NCBI GenBank assembly: GCA_002505935.1
Contig: DAWL01000080.1
Span: 2,556-13,634, forward strand
Source: Euryarchaeota archaeon UBA226
GTDB taxonomy: Archaea > Thermoplasmatota > Poseidoniia > Poseidoniales > Poseidoniaceae
Length of the DNA: 11,079 nucleotides
Reading direction: 5' to 3'
The position numbers and the translations under genes are program-made. Every line of letters begins with the position of its first letter. The stretch's first letter is position 1. Shown piece after piece: positions 5,741 to 11,079 of this stretch. The notes beneath the pieces were generated by a model. That model had not been told where the DNA came from. It saw only the letters and a list, made by a program, of their open reading frames with translations, and searched no databases.

Positions 5741-6808
5741 ATGCGTGAAGTGTTGGTAGCCAGAGGTGGTGCGGTATCTGCCGCTTCTGGACTTGGTCGC
5801 GCTCACCACGATTTGATCAAGGCTCTCGATACTGGGAAAATTGAGGGATATGCTTCTGGAGGAGTGATTGAGCACGATACTGGAGGTAATCCAGCAACAC
5901 GTTTGCATCGACGTTGGCGAAGTAATCCTGCAAGAGTCAAGAAGTCGTTAGCAATGATTGACTTGCTACACGTAAGCGACCAAGAACAAGCACATCTTGT
6001 GCCTGAGAATTGCCCCATTCCAGTATCGGTAACAGTGCATGATTTGTTCAATATTCATCCCCGCAAAGTATCGGGGATAGAAATTGGAGAGACTAATCCT
6101 GGGGCAGTACGGCGAAAGGACCTGAGTAAGTTGAGCGCTGGGCTGCAAAGAGCAGACCTATTGATCTGCGACTCTAGAGCGACATTGAAAGAAGTCGAGG
6201 AGTATTATCCAGACGTAGCCTCAACCTGCGTTCCCTTAGGACTTGAGTTAGAAGCAAGGAGGCCCGATAGCAATCCCCTCAACCCGCCATCGTGGATGTT
6301 GGATGAGGCAAAGCACCTGTTGCTGGTAGGTTCTGAAGAACCACGCAAGCGCTTGGATTTCGCTATTCAATCATGTAAGGGTTTGAAGGACGTAATCATC
6401 CACAAAATTGGTGCTGAATCCGATTCCGACAAAGAACGCTACCTCAAGGCATTAGCCTCCACTCATGGAATAGACCTCAGGTGGCAAGGTAGAGTTCCTG
6501 AAGACGACCTAAGAGCAGCCTTCCAACACGCTGATGCCTTGTTATTCCCAAGTATTGCTGAAGGATTCGGATACCCGCCATTGGAGGCGATGGCTGGTGG
6601 AACAAGAGCCTTGGTTGCCGACGCTGCCTCGGCCAATGAGATTCCTCCTCAATCTCACCTACTTCCAGTAGATGATGTCCAGGCTTGGCGTCAAGCCATC
6701 AAGAATCTAGAATCTGGACGGTGTGAGGAATCTATGCAACGAGCCGAGAAATTCTCAGACAGCGTATTTGCAAAGAACATGGCCGCAGCCTGGGACTCTT
6801 TGTTCTAA
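5741..6808 (+). CDS. GT4-family (GT-B fold) glycosyltransferase
   Basis: A soluble nucleotide-sugar-dependent glycosyltransferase of 355 residues from this start. The N-terminal half begins with a short strand and RGGAVSAASGLGRAHH, a Rossmann-type opening, and contains VTVHDLFNIHP, a typical acceptor-side GT4 motif. The C-terminal half has LLLVGSEEPRKRLDFAIQS, then FPSIAEGFGYPPLEAMAGG, the GT4 donor-binding EX7E motif. There is no signal peptide or clear membrane segment. The frame is open from ATG 5687, which overlaps the taw1 stop as ATGA. I chose ATG 5741 because it has the better ribosome-binding-like sequence (GGGCGAT, 3 nt upstream) and puts the first strand at residues 2-7, as usual in the family; the extra 18 residues of the longer form look unrelated to the fold. 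It probably shares a transcript with taw1. Donor and acceptor are unknown. The neighbouring gmd suggests a GDP-sugar pathway for surface glycans. It ends flush against gmd. Confidence 0.85.
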   Translation: MREVLVARGGAVSAASGLGRAHHDLIKALDTGKIEGYASGGVIEHDTGGNPATRLHRRWRSNPARVKKSLAMIDLLHVSDQEQAHLVPENCPIPVSVTVHDLFNIHPRKVSGIEIGETNPGAVRRKDLSKLSAGLQRADLLICDSRATLKEVEEYYPDVASTCVPLGLELEARRPDSNPLNPPSWMLDEAKHLLLVGSEEPRKRLDFAIQSCKGLKDVIIHKIGAESDSDKERYLKALASTHGIDLRWQGRVPEDDLRAAFQHADALLFPSIAEGFGYPPLEAMAGGTRALVADAASANEIPPQSHLLPVDDVQAWRQAIKNLESGRCEESMQRAEKFSDSVFAKNMAAAWDSLF

Positions 6809-7876
6809 TCACTCAGGCGGCCTTGGAGGGATGTATCCTCTCTCCTTGGCTTCTGCAATCAGTGCTACATCTGCCTCGACCATCATCTCTACCAATCCTG
6901 CAAAGGTTGTGTTTGGTTTCCAGCCAAGGGCTGCTTCAGCCTTGTCATACTTACCGATTAACAAATCAACTTCTGCTGGGCGGAAGAACTTGGGATTGGT
7001 GCGGACTCTAATCACACCATTCTGATCCTTTGCAATGCGATCTACTCCTTCACCTTCCCATACGAGTTCCATACCGACATGTGAAAATGCAAGATCGATG
7101 AATTCCTTGACAGAGTGAGTCTCGCCAGTTGCAATGACGTAATCATCTGGCTCATCTTGCTGCAGCATTCTCCACTGCATCTCAACATAATCTCCGGCAA
7201 AGCCCCAGTCACGCTTGGCATCCACATTACCAATCGACAGATATTCATCAAATCCAGCAGCTATTCTTGCCGCCATCATAGTGACTTTTCGAGTCACGAA
7301 CTCAAGCCCTCTTCTTGGGCTTTCATGGTTAAACAGAATTCCTGTGCAGGCAAACAAACCGTATGATTCACGATAGTTTCTGGTTATCTCAAAGGCGAAA
7401 ACTTTGGCACATCCATAAGGAGAACGTGGGTGGAAAGGCGTCAACTCTGTCTGTGGAATCTCTCTAACCTCGCCGAACTGTTCTGAAGAACCAGCCTGAT
7501 AGAATCGGCAATCCGGTTTGTTTCTCTTGATGGCCTCAAGGCAGCGCAGCGAACCCATTCCGGTAACATCAGCAGTCATCAATGGGGAGCGCCATGATTC
7601 AGGGACAAAGGATTGTGCCCCTAGATTGTAAAATTCATCTGGTTGAACCTCTTTGATGGCATTATCGATACTGGCTTGGTCGGTCAAGTCACCGTTGATG
7701 AGGTGGAAGTTCTCATGTGCGTTCAAATGGTTGATGAGTGAACGTCCAAGTGTAGGTTGACTAGTCCTGCGAACCAGTCCGTAGACCTTGTATCCCTTGT
7801 CGAGTAACAACTCTGAGAGGTAAGAACCGTCCTGTCCTGTCACTCCGGTAATCAAAGCGACCTTGCCCTTCGTCAT
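6809..7876 (-). CDS. gmd: GDP-mannose 4,6-dehydratase
   Basis: This cytosolic extended short-chain dehydrogenase/reductase converts GDP-D-mannose into GDP-4-keto-6-deoxy-D-mannose, the precursor of GDP-fucose, GDP-rhamnose, GDP-perosamine and related sugars. It has 355 residues, normal for the family. The NADP-binding GVTGQDGSYL motif is at 11-20. Catalytic residues match the Gmd pattern: S130 and E132 in GSSEQFGE, and Y154 and K158 in SPYGCAKV. Family-specific stretches GILFNHESPRRG (179-190), NVDAKRDWGFAGDYV (217-231) and YVIATGE (246-252) separate it from UDP-sugar epimerases. The ATG at 7876 has GGAGTG about 8 nt upstream. It lies between two glycosyltransferase genes on the other strand and converges with the left one with no intervening base. 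The enzyme that would complete the sugar (reductase, epimerase or aminotransferase) is not in this window. Confidence 0.93.
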   Translation of the reverse strand: MTKGKVALITGVTGQDGSYLSELLLDKGYKVYGLVRRTSQPTLGRSLINHLNAHENFHLINGDLTDQASIDNAIKEVQPDEFYNLGAQSFVPESWRSPLMTADVTGMGSLRCLEAIKRNKPDCRFYQAGSSEQFGEVREIPQTELTPFHPRSPYGCAKVFAFEITRNYRESYGLFACTGILFNHESPRRGLEFVTRKVTMMAARIAAGFDEYLSIGNVDAKRDWGFAGDYVEMQWRMLQQDEPDDYVIATGETHSVKEFIDLAFSHVGMELVWEGEGVDRIAKDQNGVIRVRTNPKFFRPAEVDLLIGKYDKAEAALGWKPNTTFAGLVEMMVEADVALIAEAKERGYIPPRPPE

Positions 7877-7982
7877 GGTGCGCCCACTCCGGTTCCCCTT
7901 TTCAATGAAATGACGAGAGAACAGTCGCTGGAATCGACCTGTTCACGCCGGTTTCATAGGCTGAACGTTGGCCTGACGATTC

Positions 7983-9251
7983 ATGGCAGGTGCTGAAGGG
8001 CGGCTCAAGTTGCTCGTCGTGCGCGCCTCTTTCGCCAACTTAGGAGGGGCGGAAAGAGAACTGCTTACCGTCATGCGAGAATGGTCAAAACGTTGGGAAG
8101 TAACCGTTGCAACTCTAGATTTCCCCGATGCGGCTCAAAAACTGGCCAAAGGGCTGGATGTTCGAATCATTTCCCCTTCTCAGCCATTTACTCCGTCTTC
8201 AGGAATGATTGCGGAGATAACCGGTAGCGCTTCGAAGGCTGCTGCCAAGGCATGGTCTGGAGTGGAGGGACTTAGGCAGGTCATTGCAGAATCAGACGTC
8301 GTTCATCTCTCAGTCTGCAGAGGCACCCTTGAGATTCTGCCATTGATACCAGAAGGCAAGGGAATTCACTACCATTGTCTCGAGCCACCGCGTTGGTTGC
8401 ATGAGGATGTCCTGCACCGTAGATTGGATGGCAAGCTCAAACGCCCTGCGTGGTTAACCAATCGCTTATTCTCTAGACAACGCAAAAGCGACATAGCCTT
8501 GGTCAAGCAATTATTGAGCCGAAAAGGTGCTGCTATCAGCGGAAACAGCCACTGGATTCAGTCCCAAATCTCTCGAATCTATGGGATTCCTCATGACCCT
8601 AAATTGGACAATGGGCAACCTGCAATTCGCAATAATGGCCTATGCGGAGGAGCCACTGTGTTGATGCACGTCATCGACCTAGAGGATTGGGATTCCAAGG
8701 GAAGCGCAAAGACACCGAATACTCCAGATAAATACGTCATCACCATTGGAAGAATCTCTCATGTTAAGGGCACTTGGCAGACTTTACACAGCCTAGAAGG
8801 GACTGGAATCGGGTTGGTGCAAGTTGGAGGAGGAGATGCAAAGGATGTCCGTATTTTACAGAAAGAGGCTGACCGAATCGGCATAGAATTAGTTTGTATG
8901 CCTCGGCTTGATCAAAAGCAATTGAGAAGCCTGGTCAAAGGTGCTGTTGCGATGGTTTCTCACGCTCATGGCGAGCCATTTGGCTTGACTCCAATTGAAG
9001 CCATGGCTGTAGGCACGCCTGCTCTCTTTGTGGATGAAGGTGGTTTCCACAATACCATGCACGATGCTGATTCTGGTATGCTGCTGTCAAGGGATGCGGA
9101 TTGGAAGGTAGCATACAAAAAGGCCGAGGATTCAGAAATCAGAGAGAAATGGGCCAAAGCAGGTCGTAAACACGTCGAGGGTCACTTCACTCTTGAAGTT
9201 CAAGCTGATGCACTACAACGGCTACTCGATGATTGCATGAAGCATGCTTGA
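7983..9251 (+). CDS. GT4-family (GT-B fold) glycosyltransferase
   Basis: A 422-residue GT4-type glycosyltransferase. The N-terminal half opens with LKLLVVRASFANLGGAERE, the strand plus GGAE loop usual for this family. HYHCLEPPRW (129-138) is like the HxPPR acceptor-side motif. SGNSHWIQSQISRIYG (186-201) ends the first domain. The second domain has ITIGRISHVKG (253-263) and HGEPFGLTPIEAMAVGTPAL (329-348), the donor-binding EX7E motif with E331 and E339. There is no membrane segment. The ATG at 7983 has no obvious ribosome binding site, and a weak TTTCATAG about 27 nt upstream would allow a leaderless mRNA. It is divergent from gmd across a 106-bp gap and converges with the ABC ATPase gene 25 bp downstream. 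A role in building a surface glycan with the adjacent Gmd product is inferred; the transferred sugar cannot be read from sequence. Confidence 0.87.
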   Translation: MAGAEGRLKLLVVRASFANLGGAERELLTVMREWSKRWEVTVATLDFPDAAQKLAKGLDVRIISPSQPFTPSSGMIAEITGSASKAAAKAWSGVEGLRQVIAESDVVHLSVCRGTLEILPLIPEGKGIHYHCLEPPRWLHEDVLHRRLDGKLKRPAWLTNRLFSRQRKSDIALVKQLLSRKGAAISGNSHWIQSQISRIYGIPHDPKLDNGQPAIRNNGLCGGATVLMHVIDLEDWDSKGSAKTPNTPDKYVITIGRISHVKGTWQTLHSLEGTGIGLVQVGGGDAKDVRILQKEADRIGIELVCMPRLDQKQLRSLVKGAVAMVSHAHGEPFGLTPIEAMAVGTPALFVDEGGFHNTMHDADSGMLLSRDADWKVAYKKAEDSEIREKWAKAGRKHVEGHFTLEVQADALQRLLDDCMKHA

Positions 9252-9276
9252 TTTGTGGAACCATGCTTGTTTCGGT

Positions 9277-10269
9277 TCAAGCACTTACCTTGGGTCGACT
9301 CGAACCACATTCTGGGCATAGCAAGGATTCCTCATCTGAATAACTGAAGCCACAGGCTGGACAATCATCGACCAAGCGGAGTTGTACCTGTCTATCGTCA
9401 AGTGCTTCTTCATCGCTGTTAACCAACCCCAAGCGACCGTTCTCTAGGTTCTCAATACGATATGAACCACTGCCGCCCATCTGAACAACGATGTCCGGTG
9501 GGATGTTGATCGTTCCCAAATCATCCATGAACAACTCTCTTTCGCCCTCTGTAAGGTCTGACAAGTCGACATCAGAACCTCGTTGTGCGACAAATCTGCC
9601 ATCTCTCAACTCAAGAACCCTGTCCGCAAAATCTGCAACTTCTCTACTGTGGGTGACTATCAGGAAGGCTACCTTCCCCTTCTGGTGAAGTTCCCTGAAT
9701 ATCTCGAGTACGTGCTCGCTGGTCACTGGGTCTAAGGCCCCAGTCGGCTCGTCAGCAAGAATCAGTTTTGGCTCAGTAATCAAGGCGCGAGCGATTGCTA
9801 CACGCTGTTGTTCTCCACCACTCAGCAGGGCTGGTAAGGCGGAAGCTCGATGTCCCATGGATAAGTCCTCCAACATCTGTTTGGCCTTGCTGCGTGCTTG
9901 TCGCGGATTTACACCCTGATGGCGCAATGGTTGAGCGACATTGTCAATTGCTGAAAGATTGGGCAAAAGATTGCCTTCTTGAAAGATGAACGATACTGTT
10001 TGTTGGCGTAGTTCGACCAATTCCTTGCCCGTCAACCTCGTCATATTGTTCCCAGCCAAGCGAACAGAACCTGAAGATGGTTTCATCAATCCTCCAAGAC
10101 ACTTCAGTAGAGTGGATTTGCCAGAACCTGAAGGCCCAACTACAGCAACGGCTTCGCCTCTACGAACTCTGCAATGCAAGCCTCTCAGGGCGACTACGTT
10201 TCCGTCTTCAGCCTTGGACTCGTAGATATGATAGAGATGATCAGCCTCTAGAATCGCTTCTTCACCCAT
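9277..10269 (-). CDS. ABC transporter ATP-binding protein, MacB/LolD type, with C-terminal zinc ribbon
   Basis: A 330-residue cytoplasmic ATPase that would power the FtsX-like permease encoded just upstream. Residues about 6-230 are a complete MacB/LolD-type nucleotide-binding domain: Walker A GPSGSGKS (45-52), Q-loop Q97, signature LSGGEQQ (149-155), Walker B with LILADEPTGALD (169-180) and H-loop H207. About 100 further residues follow, which is unusual because LolD-type ATPases typically end near 230. They include an acidic segment, a stretch around 256-300 without a recognised motif, and a zinc ribbon with CPAC (303-306) and CPEC (318-321). The start ATG is 4 nt after the permease stop, whose TGA lies inside the ribosome binding site GGGGGAGTGA, so translation is probably coupled. 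The substrate of this class may be lipid, lipoprotein or peptide. I see nothing that fixes it here. Confidence 0.9.
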   Translation of the reverse strand: MGEEAILEADHLYHIYESKAEDGNVVALRGLHCRVRRGEAVAVVGPSGSGKSTLLKCLGGLMKPSSGSVRLAGNNMTRLTGKELVELRQQTVSFIFQEGNLLPNLSAIDNVAQPLRHQGVNPRQARSKAKQMLEDLSMGHRASALPALLSGGEQQRVAIARALITEPKLILADEPTGALDPVTSEHVLEIFRELHQKGKVAFLIVTHSREVADFADRVLELRDGRFVAQRGSDVDLSDLTEGERELFMDDLGTINIPPDIVVQMGGSGSYRIENLENGRLGLVNSDEEALDDRQVQLRLVDDCPACGFSYSDEESLLCPECGSSRPKVSA

Positions 10270-10273
10270 AATT

Positions 10274-10280
10274 TCACTCC
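10274..10280 (-). promoter_or_regulatory. ribosome binding site of the ABC ATPase overlapping the permease stop
   Basis: GGAGTGA on the minus strand includes the permease TGA stop and sits 4 nt from the ATPase ATG. This is the same core and spacing as before the small ORF at 1264, and a close variant (GGAGTGG) precedes gmd. It supports stop-start translational coupling in this operon. Confidence 0.5.
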
Positions 10281-11079
10281 CCCTTCAGCACGGTGGCTAA
10301 ATCCGCTCTCAAAGCCCGACGAGTAGTGAAGAACAAGGCCAATACAACCACAACCATCACTGTTCCATTGACCAGCAACAATTCCCACCAAGGCCATACC
10401 AAGTCTCGTTGTATCGGGGTGTTCGAGCCCCCGAATATTTGGAAGATGAATCCGAAGACCGCGAAGAATCCGTTGAAGGCTCTAGAAATTCCGATTCCCA
10501 AGATGACTCCGAGCACCATGCTGACCAAAACTATGGATAGAATCTCGAACAGAGTCAAGCGAATTACCTGATTTGGACTGGCACCGATGGCTTGCAGAAT
10601 TGCGAGGTCCTTACGCCTCTGAGAAAGCACTAGTGAAAGGAAAACGAATGCTGAAGCGATGCTCGCCAAGGATGCTACCACGAACTGTAGACTGAGTAGA
10701 CCAGGAGTTCCGAAGATCATTCCTCCATTGCGCTCAACTTCTCGGTGCGTGGTAGACCAATCAGTAACGCTGGATACTCTAGAGTCGGCCTCGAAGGAAA
10801 CCCTGATTCGACGCAAAATATCTCCATCTTCTTCGTCGGCCAAATCGCCGAGATTGAAGAACCAACGAGTTTGATTCAACGATTCGGCTGCTGTTTCTCC
10901 GACCAATTGTCTCCAAGTAGATTCGCCGATAACGATAGCCTGACTTGCATCTGAACTCGAAAGACCTGGCACCCAAGTGTGCTTTCCAGCATAACTTACG
11001 GTTGCGTTGCGAGTTGTAGTTTCGATTTCAAAATCGAGTCCTGCTCCAAGCAAGACTGCAATCTCAGGTGGAATATCCA
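10274..11079 (-). CDS. ABC transporter permease, FtsX/MacB-like, C-terminal part (5' end outside window)
   Basis: The reading frame stays open through the right window edge (preceding residues read DIPPEIAV), so the gene is partial. The TTG at 11053 is not taken as the start. The visible part begins with an extracytoplasmic domain of about 120 residues (numbered from the TTG), typical of the MacB periplasmic-type region. A membrane segment follows at about 121-143, then the FtsX-family cytoplasmic motif SQRRKDLAILQAIGASPNQV (144-163), membrane segments near 168-190 and 222-243, and a basic tail ending RALRADLATVLKGE. This is the last FtsX domain of an exporter permease. In this class substrate handling occurs outside the membrane, with mechanical coupling to the ATPase. 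It is followed after 4 nt by its ATPase gene, which makes a standard permease-ATPase operon. Whether it has one or two FtsX domains cannot be seen here. Confidence 0.85.
   Translation of the reverse strand, partial: DIPPEIAVLLGAGLDFEIETTTRNATVSYAGKHTWVPGLSSSDASQAIVIGESTWRQLVGETAAESLNQTRWFFNLGDLADEEDGDILRRIRVSFEADSRVSSVTDWSTTHREVERNGGMIFGTPGLLSLQFVVASLASIASAFVFLSLVLSQRRKDLAILQAIGASPNQVIRLTLFEILSIVLVSMVLGVILGIGISRAFNGFFAVFGFIFQIFGGSNTPIQRDLVWPWWELLLVNGTVMVVVVLALFFTTRRALRADLATVLKGE

Noticed and set aside
5495..5908. 137-codon minus-strand open frame across the taw1/glycosyltransferase junction
   Set aside because: It is antisense to two genes with clear family motifs, has no motif of its own, and its composition is typical of a shadow frame.
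6809..7876. possible assignment of the dehydratase as a UDP-glucose 4-epimerase or dTDP-glucose 4,6-dehydratase
   Set aside because: The NHESPRRG, NVDAKRDWG and YVIATGE stretches and the NADP-binding GVTGQDGSYL motif are specific to GDP-mannose 4,6-dehydratases.
9243..9269. direct repeat CATGCTTG (9243-9250 and 9262-9269) plus a short GCTTG/CAAGC dyad in the convergent gap
   Set aside because: Eight bases repeated twice and a 5-bp dyad with no T-tract are within chance. They are not enough for a terminator or an attachment site.
1..11079. CRISPR array, transposon, prophage or defence island
   Set aside because: No regularly spaced repeats, terminal inverted repeats, transposase, integrase, nuclease or toxin-antitoxin motifs were found. 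All sizeable frames belong to transport, regulation, tRNA modification, glycan or oxygenase families.

Overview
The window looks archaeal, most like a planktonic Marine Group II type (Poseidoniales) member of the Thermoplasmatota. It holds an archaeal-type TYW1 for wyosine synthesis, a fused AbrB-PhoU regulator of the kind common in archaea, TATA-like boxes about 26 nt before two start codons, compact gene packing and roughly balanced base composition. This lineage is inferred from gene content and style; no rRNA or other marker is present.

Left part, minus strand (about 100-1333): an AlkB-like membrane di-iron monooxygenase preceded by a 41-codon ORF with a clear ribosome binding site. A possible 3' end of another gene enters from the left on the plus strand. 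Phosphate block (1376-4604): a PiT phosphate permease fused to a C-terminal PhoU-like (DUF47) domain is divergent from an AbrB-PhoU regulator. The 76-bp gap has a TATA-like box for each gene at leaderless spacing. The regulator is followed on the plus strand by archaeal TYW1 (4-demethylwyosine synthase, about 78 nt downstream after a GC-rich hairpin) and by a GT4 glycosyltransferase next to or overlapping TYW1.

Sugar block (5687-9251): two GT4 glycosyltransferases flank a GDP-mannose 4,6-dehydratase on the opposite strand. This suggests local synthesis of a GDP-6-deoxyhexose and transfer of sugars to a surface glycan or glycoprotein. The partner reductase or epimerase and the acceptor are not in view. 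Right part, minus strand (9277-11079): a MacB/LolD-type ABC exporter module, with an FtsX-like permease truncated by the window edge and then an ATPase with an unusual C-terminal zinc-ribbon extension.

No tRNA, rRNA, CRISPR array, insertion sequence or prophage was seen, and no gene-free stretch exceeds about 110 bases. I see no wholly novel multi-gene system. The best candidates for a second look are the AlkB-like enzyme with its small upstream ORF, the PiT-PhoU fusion facing an AbrB-PhoU regulator, and the zinc-ribbon ABC ATPase.
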